Of a DNA stretch of 64,000 nt, positions 1 to 11,099 are shown piece after piece (the first letter of the stretch is position 1; the number at the start of each line of letters is the position of its first letter). Position numbers and translations under genes: made by a program. This DNA is from Dimorphilus gyrociliatus (taxonomy: Eukaryota; Annelida; Polychaeta; Dinophilidae), in NCBI GenBank assembly GCA_904063045.1, contig CAJFCJ010000005.1, positions 181,310 to 245,309 of the forward strand. Reading direction: 5' to 3'. Below the pieces are notes generated by a model, which made no database searches, was not told the DNA's origin, and was given only the letters and a program-made list of their open reading frames with translations.

Positions 1-771
1 ATTTGTTGCTCTGGATAACGTACCATCACATCCTATTCGTCGTCTTGCTCCAAGATTTCTATACTTCCTTTTCTAGCTTCATCGTAGAGATTAATAGGAT
101 CGTGTGGAACGAAGTCATTCCACCTCGTCATCCAAGTGTAGGTAGTTCTGTTGTAATAGAAAAAAGAGCCAAATAACCTAAGGGAATAGCTGATCACGTG
201 ACGAACTACCTGGATCTAGCATTGTCCTTTCTCGGATGATACACATTCTTCTGAAAGTCTAGAGACATTACTGATTTTAGTAAATAAAAACTAAAGGTAC
301 GTTCAGTGTCTATTAGCAACTCGTCCTCAGCAATTGCAGGCTTTGATAAATCAATACTTTGGCCAAACGGCATACAAAGAAATAAATACAACAAGCGCTT
401 TCAATAAACACTTCGGATTTTGCTATCTCAAAGTCATCAAATAATCATGTTCAATTTCCATTTGAACAGCAATCCAAAGTATTCAGGCCCGGTAATTCTT
501 TAAAGAAAATCATATGACGAATATTGTTGGCTTAAGATCCTTCGCAAAAGAGAGCCAAGAGTCTTACTCTCCTGAATATACGGATAACTATAATCTATGT
601 TTATATTATTAGCTATGGAAAATATTTCACACTTCATTAGCTCTTTTCAGACATAAATTGTATCGTAGTTACACTCAAGGGATTTATATAAATGTCTATC
701 TATTAATATATTTGACAATTGTTCATCAAACTAAATTCTATAAATTATATGTCAATGTATTTATTTTCTAG
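1..771. other. No gene recognised upstream of the first family copy
   Basis: AT-rich sequence with only short ORFs on both strands and no domain I recognise. Sequence related to the orphan family (see 772-1738) begins near the end of this stretch. Any 5' exon of that copy would lie here, but I could not identify one. Confidence 0.4.
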
Positions 772-1738
772 AACAAAGTCCAAGGGATTTCCTCTGCAGA
801 GAAGTTTCAAAATATGGACTTGACATATTGAATACTCCGATTTGTATAGCCAAACTGCAGCACTTGAACACAACACAGGAAGATTTTATTCAAGAATTTG
901 ATCAGGATGCTGTAGTATTTCGCAATGAATATAAAGCAAAGACTAACAAACTCTTGAATCAGTCTTCTTCAGTATTCCTTATATGTACCATACAAACCAT
1001 TGGAGAACGGAATTTGCTGCTGATTTATGTCACTATTCCTCGATGCCAAACAAGCATACAGCGTCTCTTTGATGTTCGACTTCTAAGAAGCAGCGATAAT
1101 ATAACTCAAGTGGTTCAAGGAAGCATACATCCAATATACAAAAAAGTTATTGGCTATACAGTTCTCGGGAATAAACATTCAAAATCAATCATCGCTTGCT
1201 GTACGTTGATATCAAAATGAAACTGGAATATAATTTTTACGTTGATATTATTAATATTCCCAGCCTCCGTCTATATGACTTAAATACACATTTAGAGAAA
1301 AAATGGGACATAAGTGAACCTAAATATTTTAAAGGGGATAAGCTGTTTATAAACACATTCGCCGATCATATCAATGAAGCTCAAAAGTATAATGACGAAT
1401 TCTTGAGAAACTGGAAGAATGAAAACAGATCAACATTAAGAGTTATAGAGAAAGTATCAGAAGTATACTCCAGAATTTTAGACAGCAATCAACTGCAATA
1501 TTTTATTGAAAATATTGATAATATACGGTCGAAATTCCCGAATAAAATGTTTGAGATGTGCTATTCAGTATTAGAGGAAGATTTTAGCACTTTAGCGGAG
1601 TTGTGTGACAAGAACCCTAGGATTCCGTTTGGGGTTCGGCTAATGCCTCTATGTAATGTTGAACACTTGTTCTCATCGCAGATGATTGAAGGAGATAGGG
1701 AATTATTAACCTTCATAAAGTTTAAATATGGAGCATAA
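772..1738 (+). pseudogene. Orphan family copy A, frameshifted
   Basis: Related throughout to the 318-residue ORF at 12345-13301 (-). Two open frames (828-1220 and 1196-1738) join only through a shift. Near 1191 the sequence reads CTTGCTGTAC where the sister copy has CTTGCCGTAT, so one base appears lost. The first frame then runs into a stop at about 1218. The C-terminal half keeps the family signature: the segment NQLQYFIENIDNIRSKFPN, then ELCDKNP and IPFGVRLMPL. I recognise no known domain, catalytic motif or membrane segment. Upstream coding sequence is open from about 744 and has no convincing start. It is probably a pseudogene; a sequencing error at one base is the alternative. Confidence 0.65.
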
Positions 1739-1762
1739 TGCTGTATATCAAGGGCATTGAAC

Positions 1763-1804
1763 AAAGTGTGTTGTTATGTCTCGACTCCGCCCTCTTACTT
1801 GCCA
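1763..1804 (+). repeat. 42-bp repeat, left copy of an inverted pair
   Basis: This GC-richer stretch, ending CCGCCCTCTTACTTGCCA, recurs in inverted orientation at 3129-3171 with about 85% identity by eye. It lies 25 bp after the stop of family copy A. It could be the terminal inverted repeat of an element spanning 1763-3171, or a conserved 3' flank of family genes A and B. Confidence 0.65.
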
Positions 1805-1808
1805 GTCC

Positions 1809-3128
1809 AAAGAAAAAAAAGACTTATTAATATTTCTCTCCTAAGAGTGGGCTCCATTTCACTTCACATTAACAACTGTACTTTCCTTCCGTAGAGTTGT
1901 CGATAAGTACTGTACACGACAAAATTATAGGATTGAGGAGGTTGTATGCATACCCTTTGCCTTTTTTATTGCATTTAGCCTTCTTTCAAAATAAAAGAAC
2001 TTGAAAATGTTGTTTTCTTTTTATTAATAAAATTAAAAATATAATAAATTTGAAAAGTTGAACTAAGAACTAACATCTAAGACTTTGCAGATTTATAGAA
2101 ATCTTTATCTGATATCTCTTCAAATTTTTTGTATTTTCTAAGACAAGATCAGCTTCTCTTTTTAACTCGTCTAAAAGATTCTAAAATGATTTTGCTGTTT
2201 CCAGCACTTACATTTAACCTGTTTTGAAATCCTTCCACACCATTGTAGGCTCTTATGGCAACATCAAAAACAGACCATAATGAGCATGGCTATATTCTGT
2301 TTTAATTGCTTGGCCATTGCAAAAATTAACACTATTTCATTTTGATGTAATAAGTCACATTGGAGGAAGCCATCGGCAATAAAAGAATGATTATGTATAA
2401 ACGCCAAAGATTCTGCTTCTTTTGGTCGATTTTTCCCTCTGCAATAATTAACAACCTGCTTTCAAATTGTAATTTTTGGAAAATTTGAACTTTATTCACA
2501 TTGAAACTTGTTCAAGTAATTAAAAAGACAAAGAACTATTACGATGTAATCTATAGTTCATATACAGTATATACTGATTATATTAGTATATTGATAAGTA
2601 TGATTAATAATAATTCAAATGTCATATTTTTTAATTTTCGACTAGTAACTTTCACAAAAAGGCAACATGATTCCAAATGCTGTTAAGGTTGAGTTCATTG
2701 TTCAGTGTTGGCTGTTGCCAAGAACCTTGTTGAAGATCAGTTCTTCTACGATAACAAAACGATATAATTTACTGTATGTAACCGTATCAAACGGTTGCTG
2801 TATTCTAATTGACTACTAATTGGTATCGATATAATCACGTGTGGATACACTTGATTACGTAACTACGAGATTGCATCTCGCGGTGAACGATTTCGAGATT
2901 TAACACTTTGTATACATAAATATATATATATATTGCCCCCAACCGTAATACTACATTTAACTCTGGAGATCTTGGAAGTTCTCCAACAAACCTAATAACG
3001 GGATGACAAAATAAAAAAGAACACAGTAGGTAAAACGCGATTCTAAAACAGTATACAAAGTACTGAACAAAACAAATTTGATTAATTATAAAATACTTCC
3101 AAATTAACAAGTTTCAGTGTTTTTTTGC
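1809..3128. mobile_element. Transposon remnant with MULE-like transposase trace
   Basis: On the minus strand, about 2155-2260 reads RAYNGVEGFQNRLNV and continues into a lysine/arginine-rich segment. This resembles the C-terminal part of MULE (Mutator-like) transposases, where an N-N-x-x-E-G/R-W/F-H-x-x-x-N pattern precedes a helix. Stops interrupt the frame, so it cannot make protein. The interval is bracketed by the 42-bp inverted repeats. I found no clear target-site duplication. The family assignment rests on one short motif. Confidence 0.35.
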
Positions 3129-3171
3129 TGGCAAGTAAAAGGGCGGAGCCGAGGCACAACAACACACTGTG
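3129..3171 (-). repeat. 42-bp repeat, right copy of an inverted pair
   Basis: This is the inverted partner of 1763-1804. In the orientation of gene B (minus strand) it lies about 73 bp after that gene's stop, just as the left copy lies just after copy A. That placement leaves open both a transposon-end and a conserved 3'-flank explanation. Confidence 0.65.
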
Positions 3172-3243
3172 TATGTAAGGATTCAGCTATTCAGAAGAGA
3201 ACTTGTCAAGTGTATATCTCAGTTGGCTCTCAAGAACATTTTA

Positions 3244-4371
3244 TTATTGTTCGTTGGCCGAGAGATCTGAGAAAAAATACTGTTCGGTTAATTTGAACTC
3301 TTCCGGACTGTTGAACGACATTAGATTTATTGCTCGATCTCTATTCATGTACGGAGGTCGAAATGGCAACCATGGATATGTTCTGCATAATTCTTCGTAC
3401 ATCCCCCAGTTTTCATCAGACAAAAATTGCAGTGTCTCCTCAAAATACCCGTTTTGCGTTGTCAATTGTTGACGGATATTTGGTATATTCTCCACAAAAT
3501 ATCCCAACTTATTTTGTCTATAGGCTTCAGTATAGACGTGTGATATGTTTATCAAGATCTCAATCAGACCCATATATTTTTTGATTAGTGCAGTAATGAC
3601 TGAATCAATACTATCCCGAATTTGTATCAGATAGTTACCCAATTCCTGAATGTAGTATCGATGTCCTGGAGAGAGCTGTGGTTCGGGTATGTTTAATTCC
3701 CTCTTTGCATATATGTAGAGTGTTTCTAAAGAATTTCCAAATGTGTTTTTATCAATGTCCCTCATTAAACAGCAACTAAGAGGGACAATTAGATCAACCT
3801 TTGGAAAGTGACGAGTATCAAAATCCAAATCTCTATCGCCAAATGTAGAGATACCTACTACATTGAGAGTGATGTTTTCCCTATCGAGCAGGCTCATCAA
3901 GTACTCGAACGTTATTTGTTTTTGTTCTTTAACCTCAACCTCGATGAGGTAACTTGTTCTATGATTCTCACCCAAATTTGTACAACACCCGAACAAGCGA
4001 AATAGACATTTCGTGCTGTGTCTTTCAATAGAACATTGTAAAAATATTTTTCCACATTTTCCGAAGGTTTGTTCCCTTAGCTGTTGAATTTTATTGAAAC
4101 GTTCAATTGTCTTTTCATAAAAATGCCGCTCAAAGTCATTTCTTATTCTTAAAGTATCAAGATAAACTGCATCCTTAGACAAACATCTTTCCAACTTTAA
4201 ACCTTTCGAAATTTTTATTTCGAACAAGGCTTTTAATACATTAACATGTAGGTCAGAAAAGAGATGAGACATTTCTTCGCAGGGTTTAATATATGCATAT
4301 ATAAATGCGCGTGCGCAATAAGAAAAACCACGAACCCTGATAAATTTATCGAAATATTTTTTTCGTAACAT
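3244..4371 (-). CDS. Orphan family gene B, full-length (375 aa)
   Basis: A single open frame with an ATG start, and the only apparently complete member of the orphan family in this window. It aligns along its whole length with the other copies although identity is low (roughly a quarter by eye). Shared points are a hydrophobic core around FLQCSIERHS (FLVCAIQTIG in copy E), VDLIVPL (VDIIMKL in E), NKLGYFVENIPNIR (NQLQYLIENIDNIR in E), and ELCRTYPWLPF (ELCDKNPWIPF in E). No signal peptide, membrane helix or named domain is visible; it is probably intracellular and helical. No intron is needed. Because A, C, D and E are broken while B is open and much diverged, B is the best candidate for a working gene. 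Confidence 0.6.
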   Translation of the reverse strand: MLRKKYFDKFIRVRGFSYCARAFIYAYIKPCEEMSHLFSDLHVNVLKALFEIKISKGLKLERCLSKDAVYLDTLRIRNDFERHFYEKTIERFNKIQQLREQTFGKCGKIFLQCSIERHSTKCLFRLFGCCTNLGENHRTSYLIEVEVKEQKQITFEYLMSLLDRENITLNVVGISTFGDRDLDFDTRHFPKVDLIVPLSCCLMRDIDKNTFGNSLETLYIYAKRELNIPEPQLSPGHRYYIQELGNYLIQIRDSIDSVITALIKKYMGLIEILINISHVYTEAYRQNKLGYFVENIPNIRQQLTTQNGYFEETLQFLSDENWGMYEELCRTYPWLPFRPPYMNRDRAINLMSFNSPEEFKLTEQYFFSDLSANEQ

Positions 4372-5600
4372 AATAAAAAAAATAATAAACTAATTAAAAT
4401 AATTAATTAAAGTAATTATTTTTAAGTTTTTTCAACCTTTACGCAAGTTGATATCAAAATGGCTACTCGCCGACAATACAAAATGTCTGCCAACCCGCTC
4501 TACATATACTGTATATATTTTGCTTGAACTGAGAAGAAAATTAATCTTTTTCTAGTTTTTAGAGTCATGTGATAATGTTAACTGTTGTAGAATCTTATAA
4601 TATCAGTCATGGTAACAATTTCAATCAAAAGCGAAAAGTCTTTAAAACTAATTCAATTTTTATATTTTTCAGCGAGAAATTCGATGAGCGAGAGACAGAG
4701 ACAGAGACAGAGAGATAGAGAGAAAAAAATGTGAGAAATACCGCTGATATCGTAAAATGAATACAGTTAACTGAAGAGAGGGAGAGGGTTGGAATGATAC
4801 TTTAACGATACCTTCCAATGTCATTCCATTGCCGAAAGTAGAATATCCACATTTTTATACACCTATTTTATATATTCTCATCAAGTTTATTGGTCTTTTA
4901 ACTATCAAATTAACATGGTCTTTCCTAAATAGAAATATCATAAAAACTGCCACGAATATCAAAGTTTTCTGTGGAATATTCCATATCATTCAATAAAGAG
5001 ATTTCTAAAGCATATTTTAATGAATGATTTAACAAGCAATCCACCAACCACCAACAGAAAAGTCTGTCTATTAAATACTTCTATTTTATTCATATTGATC
5101 ACTTCTTTTTTAGTCATATTTTTCGCGCAAAAAGTAGTCCTATAATTTTCCTTTAATTATATATAAAGTTACATTGATCTGTTCAACGTACACCTTTTTT
5201 CAATAATTTTTACTTTCCATTTGTCTTGAGCCTAGAAAAAGACGTTTTATGTGTTTGCTGTGACGAAAATGTGCTGGTTGAAAGATAAGATTAAATCCTA
5301 CGAAGATTCTTCGATCATAAAGATTTTGAAAAGAGAAACTTTGAAGCAAATCGAGGCGAAGAGTTGAAAATGATGATTTTCAACAGTGTTTCGAAGAATG
5401 TAAAAAGTCTGTTACTTGTGCTCTTACATCTGTTTTTAAATAGCTTCTAATAGTGGTCTAATAGCGATTAAATGGCGTGTTTTCTTCATATTGTAATAGA
5501 TAGATCCTTGATAGTCTCGATATCTCGTGATTCCATTCATCGTTGGTCCTTTCTGGTGTAAACTGCCGCTACAGCTTCATGTTCATAACCTTGGATTTAA
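4372..5600. other. Intergenic, no gene recognised
   Basis: AT-rich DNA with a short GA-rich microsatellite around 4688-4730. I see no coding exon, RNA gene or element that I can name. Confidence 0.4.
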
Positions 5601-6705
5601 CATATTGAATAGTATGATTCCTATAGCTAAATTGCAACGCTTGATCATGACAAAGGAAATTTTATTCAGCGTCTTTTTGATGTTCGACTTTTAAGAAGAA
5701 ACGATGAGGTAACTCAAGTGATCAAAACGACGTTTACTGACAATAGCCATTGTGTAACGTTTGGAGGTCGACTAGTATCGCTTTGTGAAGTAAAAGACTT
5801 ATTCTGATCTGCGAGCAATTAATCAGATGTGGTATTATTAATCATCGTAACGTTCAAATATGCTAACAAACTTTCGCATTATATTGTGAATACATCATCT
5901 TACCTACTTGCCAAAAAACTGTAAAAAGTGATTAGCATGAAATTCTTTAACAATTCGAAAGATTGATATTATGGATTGAGAATCTATTGTATATTATCTG
6001 ATTATCAGCCATGTCTAGCCATCAAATTTGTTTGGTCGTTAACTTGTATACTGTACTAATATTATTGTCTTTTATATACTGTATTATTTCTTAGTTCGTC
6101 AATCCAAATCGGGTGCTGGACACCGCTCAACGCTGAATGACAAACTTAACCTTGGATTTGGATTTGGAATCGTTTGATATCATTATCAAACTGGAATATG
6201 CTTTTTGTGTTGATATTATTAATATTCCCAGCCTCTGTCTAAATGACTTATACACACATTTAGAGAACAAATGGGGCATAAGTGAACCTGCATACTTTAA
6301 AGGAGATCACCTGTTTATAAACACATTCACTAATTATATCAATGAAGCTCAAAAGTATGATGATAAATTTTTGAGAAACTGGAAGAACGAAAACAGGTTA
6401 GCAATAATAGTCATACAGCAAGTGTCGGAAGAATACTCCACAATTTTAGACAGCAATCAACTGCAATATTTTATTAAAAATATTGATGATATACGATCGA
6501 AATTGCCGCATAAAATGTTCCAGAACTGATATTCAGTATTAAAGGAAGACTTTAGCACTTAAACGGAGTTGTGTGAGAAGAATCCTTGGATTCCGTTTGG
6601 GGTTCGGCTAATGCCTCTATGTTATGTTGAGCATTTGTTCTCATTACAGATGGGTGAAGAAGATAGGGAATTATTAATTTTTATAAAGTTTAAATATGAA
6701 GCCTG
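5600..6705 (+). pseudogene. Orphan family copy C, split and broken
   Basis: Two pieces of the orphan family in the same orientation. At 5600-5735 an N-terminal scrap jumps directly to the motif RLFDVRLLRRND, so an internal stretch is deleted. After about 400 bp of repeat sequence, 6137-6705 gives the C-terminal half, starting near KLEYAFCVDIINIPSL. It has a stop at 6527-6529 where other copies read Met-Cys-Tyr, another in-frame stop shortly after, and ends with the family tail FIKFKY. The gene is dead. The intervening sequence is one arm of the inverted repeat described below. Confidence 0.65.
5704..6125 (+). repeat. Left arm of ~0.4-kb inverted repeat
   Basis: Reverse-complement match to 14396-14791, for example GTATACTGTACTAATATTAT here and its complement near 14450. 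The arms are about 90% alike by eye, with small indels. The first 50 bp are themselves a fragment of the orphan family. The arms face each other across 8.3 kb that contain dapF, the fucolectin gene and family copies D and E. Confidence 0.75.
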
Positions 6706-6719
6706 ATACTATTCTCTAT

Positions 6720-7013
6720 AGTATTATACAGATATAGATTCCATATTTTTGGTTGTGTGACAATAACTAAGTGATAATGTTAAGATACTTACGACAATGG
6801 CCAAAACAACAGCAGTTGGAAATTCATGGGACCAAAGGATTTATTTCGTAGGTTTTCGTTAAGGGCCGTTAGATACTTGGCGAAACACTAGCACCGAAAT
6901 CGGCGAAGTAGCCAAAGGTGGAGAACCCTCTGGTCTATGGCATAGCAGGTAGTCCACTTTAAGTTATCGGATGTAATATTGAAGATAACAATTATATTGA
7001 ACGTTCAAAAATC
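6720..7013. other. Upstream region of dapF, nothing recognised
   Basis: A 0.3-kb gap between the end of family copy C and the dapF start codon. It is slightly less AT-rich around 6840-6960. No promoter or intron signal can be named with confidence. Confidence 0.3.
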
Positions 7014-7870
7014 ATGAATGAAAATATCAATTTTACTAAAATGCATGGTCTTGGAGATGATTTTATTATTGTTGAATTCGATAATCTTGAAGAGAATCAA
7101 TTAGATTATAGTTCGTTAGCTGTTCAAGTATGTGATAGAAAGTTTGGAATTGGTGCCGACGGATTAATTATTGCTAATCCACCAGAAATGAAATTAATAC
7201 AGTTTCAAATGCTAGTTGGAGAATATTTAATTCTGACGGTAGTGAACCCGAAATGTGCGGAAATGGTATTAGATGCTTTTCAAAATATCTCTTCTCAAAG
7301 GATAATACCAAGTACAGGAAACTGTTGATTAATACTCTTTCCGGTGTAATTCTATGGGAAATTTTAGACGATGGACAAATTAGGGTGGACATGGGTCCGC
7401 CTATTTTACAATCATCCAACGTTCAAGCAGAAGTTTTAAGGACAAATATAAAAATAAAGGATAAAGAATTTCCAATCAATTTGATCAGCATGGGAAATCC
7501 TCATTGCGTAATTTTCACCAAAGAGGATACTGATAGTCTTGCTATTGAATATGGTCCAAAAATAGAATGTCATAGTATTTTTCCATTGAAAACAAATGTA
7601 GAATTCGTTAATATAATTTCGAATAATCGTAGTAAAATAAGTATTTGGGAAAGAGGTTGCGGTATTACAATGGCTTGCGGTACAGGAGCTTGCGCATCAG
7701 TTGTAGCAGCAGTTTTAAATAAATTAACAGAAGAATCGGTAATTGTTGATTTACCAGGTGGTCAATTAAAAATTGATTGGAATGGTTGTGAAAATTCAAG
7801 TGTCTTTATGACCGGAAATGCTGAATTTGTATGTTTCCGTAAGTATTCCATATTAAACGTAAAAACCTAA
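7014..7870 (+). pseudogene. dapF: Diaminopimelate epimerase, frameshifted (horizontal transfer)
   Basis: DapF interconverts LL- and meso-diaminopimelate in the bacterial and plant lysine pathway, which animals lack. The reading starts at ATG 7014 with TKMHGLGDDFIIVEF and CDRKFGIGADG, both classic DapF blocks. After the DGSEPEMCGNGIRC block (first catalytic Cys) come VDMGPPIL, SMGNPHCVIF, WERGCGITMACGTGACA (second catalytic Cys) and VDLPGG. The wording is closest to plant/cyanobacterial-type DapF as I recall it. No intron is needed. The two halves are in different frames: between the Met codon at about 7208 and RIFNSDG lie eight extra bases, CTAGTTGG, compared with the usual MRIFNSDG. Both active-site blocks are intact, so the break looks recent, or it is an assembly error. 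Neighbours are animal-type genes, which argues against a contaminating bacterial contig. Confidence 0.85.
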
Positions 7871-8544
7871 TAAAATATCAAAGATATTAGAAATATTTAG
7901 TCATTTGAAAATTATTCAAATTTCATTCAAATTTCTTGGATAAAAATGTCAGATTGATTGAATTATTTTCTTTTCCTACCGTTAGATATTTGCTATTGTT
8001 TGTGTTTGTTCCTTGCAATGCCAACGCCATAAATAGTACAGTATATATTATTGTAGAATAAATTTCATTTATACAGTTGAACAAGAATGCTTTTCACTAA
8101 TACATTAAGAACAAATAAACAAAAATACGACGTATTGAATGATGCTCTCTCTTTTGTCTATTTTCAATCATTCAATAAATTGGTTACGAGTGAATAATTC
8201 AATAATAACTGTTTTTACTGTCATTTTCACCATTAACATTTATATCTTAATTTTTGTTGTTTTACTACTCAGAATTAACTGATTTGTTAGAGAGAAACTG
8301 AAATTAGAATGTTGAAAGATACTGCCACTTCTTCGTGTTAAAACTTATTAATTAATAAAGAACTTCAAAGTCTAAAATTATGAAATGTTTTGTGTTGTTA
8401 ATAGTAAATAAATTGTATATAGTATAAATACGGCTCAAGTTTATGAATAATGAAAATGGTAGGGAAGAAATCAATAAATGAATTGATTTTCTTTGTTTTT
8501 TCGTGGAATACTATAAATACCTGAAGAATTACGATCAGAAATAT
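7871..8544. other. Intergenic between dapF and fucolectin gene
   Basis: AT-rich with AATAAA-type motifs on both strands, as expected where two gene 3' ends converge. No further ORF or RNA gene was recognised. Confidence 0.4.
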
Positions 8545-10262
8545 CTAATTGAATGAAAAAACATGTTTGAATAATAAATTAACTAGTATCCTGAAATACA
8601 AACTAGTAAATTGAAGGCCAAAAATGTCTATATCTTTTATGATTATATCCTGATTAGCTAGTAAACTTATCTTAGTGATGTTCAACTGTTGAAATGAATC
8701 GCAAACAGTTTGAGCTCTTCTTGTTATTACGGATAAATTAAAGCATATTTCAATATCATTTCCGGAAAAAACGCAAGCTTTGATCTCCTTCCCTTTTTGT
8801 ACAGTAGCAGTTGTGTCTAGAGAAGAAAGTTCAAAAGTCAGTGTTTCTCTCAAATGATTAACTTTTATATATAAATATACATGTAACGCATATTGTATCA
8901 ATGTAGTCTACATTAATGTTGAGTGTTAATTCGTCATCTTTTGTCAATGAAATACTAAAGGTTCCTGATATTTGTACATTATTCTTGTAAAACGAATAAA
9001 TTCCATGAGATTTTTCAATCTTGACATCTATTGGACAATTGACTATTGTAAAATGAAATGAAAAAAGATAATGTTTAAAAGTCTACTTACCGTTCATTAA
9101 AGTTGTATTCGTAATGTTCCTATTATAAATTACCACTTCGGATGTAGATATAAAATTCGATCCAGAGCCATATGATGTTGAATGTGGCCGAAAGAGAACA
9201 TATCTTCCAATAAGTGATTTATTATTATGTATGACAAACGTCTCCCAAATCAATTCAGTAGAAACTTGAACTTCTGAAATTAATTTGCATTGAGGTGATT
9301 CTAAAGAATCGGAAATATCGTTTAAAAACACTTCAATATGAGATGCGACGCTTGCTGAAAATAGGTAGTAGATATATAATAAAGGGTACAGAATATTTTA
9401 ATCTATAAAAGGAAAAAAGTATAATTACAAATGCCTCTTGCTCTGGTCATTACAATTGTTTCAATTTGATATAAATTCAACATATCAATTCTCAAAAATG
9501 CTCCTACATTTTGTAAAGTGGAACTCTTTAAAAAGCTACTAAAGTTCTCATCATAAAGCTTTGATATTAGTATATCATTCTCGTTTGTGTAGAGAAATAC
9601 CTTACTTGTAGCCATTTGAAATATAACATTATCTATAAACAAATATTAAGGAGGATCTTTGGTACTAGCTTTATTTTGTCTCTTACCATCTTCTTTGATG
9701 AAAGTTCCTCTAATTCTTATTATAGAAATTGCCAGTATATTTATATTTATCTTTTGAACCCTTAGAAATCTTCCAGTGCAACTGCAATTCTTACAAAAGA
9801 AATTTTCAGGATTGTTTGCTGCCTGCTGTGGAATGAGTGATGTTTGTTGAAAGCATAATTGTCCTCCGATTAGCAACTTAGTTTCTGTATAAACTTCAAA
9901 CATGTCAAGATTACCTGTAAAAATATGATTACTTATATGTTATTGATTTTAATAGGCAATCAAAGATTATAGTCTTTACTTGCGCTATCTCCATTAATTA
10001 CGCAAACTTCTGTTATCGTGTATAGTCCTTGAAGGTCAACAGCCCACCAAGGACGGTTCGAGTAATCTACTATAGACTTTGCAGTTTTAAAGATGGCATC
10101 CATCAAAGCTCTACTGGCATTATTATTCTTAACAGCAGTGACTTGTTGGTATGCTGGACGATTCGTTGCAATATTATCTTCAATAGAAATATAACAAAAA
10201 CTAAAAGATAAATATACAACAACCAATTGAATTGTTATAAGAAGATGATGTTCTAATTTCAT
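8545..10262 (-). CDS. Secreted fucolectin-domain (F5/8C-like) protein, multi-exon
   Basis: Five exons join in phase 1: 10262-9980, 9914-9687, 9632-9429, 9354-9091, and one starting near 9050. The first begins with ATG and a hydrophobic signal segment (LLITIQLVVVYLSFSFCYIS). It then reads NIATNRPAYQ, ASRALMDA and PWWAVDLQGLYTITEVCVIN, the first half of a fucolectin-type discoidin domain, which in characterised relatives binds fucose. Exon 2 gives its second half (GRFLRVQKI ending IIRIRG). Exons 3-4 form a second, more divergent domain. The last part (8545-9050) has a frame conflict near 8885: exon 5 meets a stop while the continuation to 8545 is open in another frame, so either an intron is missed or the 3' end is damaged. 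It is likely a secreted lectin or surface-recognition protein. Confidence 0.65.
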
Positions 10263-11090
10263 CCTTATAATCTATTGAAATTGTTGGAAAGGGAAAGAGT
10301 TGGACAATACAAGTTGAACATTTATAAACTGTTCAGTAATAATAAAGAAAAAAACATAGTTTCTCAATATAAATAGACTAACGAAATGTATCGATTCATT
10401 TATGTAAATACATATGTTTTTTATATACATAGTTGTCATGATAGAACATATACAACACACAAAGTATCATCAAATAAAGTTATTATAATCCTTTTAAGAT
10501 AATCATTAGTTTAAATACGATAGCTTCAATAGATTTTATAGAAAGTTTATTGAATATCTAAATGGCAATGAGATTAGAAACAATGCGAGAAATATGTCTT
10601 TCCATGTATTCTATTCGCTAAACACATTATATCAACTTCCTTCTCATATGAAGATCTCTTTTATGACCGTGCAAAGCAATGTCTTCACGGAACACGTATC
10701 ATATGACTGACGACACAGCGTCCGGTGAATTTTTTATGAAGGTTTCTGCTCTGGTCGCGAGCTCCACGTAGTTGAACACCTCCACTTTTGCTGTTTAGAT
10801 TAAGTAGGATTGATTGTTCAGAATTCCGTACATTCTTTTGCAACTGTGTTTCTGATATTGAGGGCAGTTTGTCTATTACTTTTCACCTGGTGGTTGCTTC
10901 ATTTAATACCCAGAATTTCTACAAGAGCCTCGCTAACCCTGCATAGTACTTTGTTTCAAGTAGGTCCTTCACTAAGGGATATCCTACATTCAATTTCCTA
11001 TCTAGTGGCAGAGGGCTTTGCTTGTCCTGGTGTGCCTTCAACTTTCTAAGTTGTACGTTCATCACCTCTTCAACCTATATAATTGCATAT
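10263..11090. other. No gene recognised; less AT-rich patch at 10640-11060
   Basis: The first 350 bp are AT-rich upstream sequence of the fucolectin gene. The stretch 10640-11060 is noticeably less AT-rich than its surroundings and contains broken open frames on both strands, as an old inserted element would. I could not assign it to a family. Confidence 0.35.
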
Positions 11091-11099
11091 TTGCTATCC

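Noticed and set aside
7014-7870. Idea that the window contains bacterial contamination because of dapF
   Set aside because: The gene is flanked on both sides by animal-type or repeat sequence shared with other parts of the window, and no bacterial operon is present.
7014-7870. Reading the dapF break as a tiny intron or programmed frameshift
   Set aside because: Eight extra bases are too few for a spliceosomal intron and no slippery site is visible at the junction.
10810-11049. 79-codon ORF in the less AT-rich patch
   Set aside because: No start context, domain or homologous copy in the window; both strands hold broken frames, more like an old insertion.
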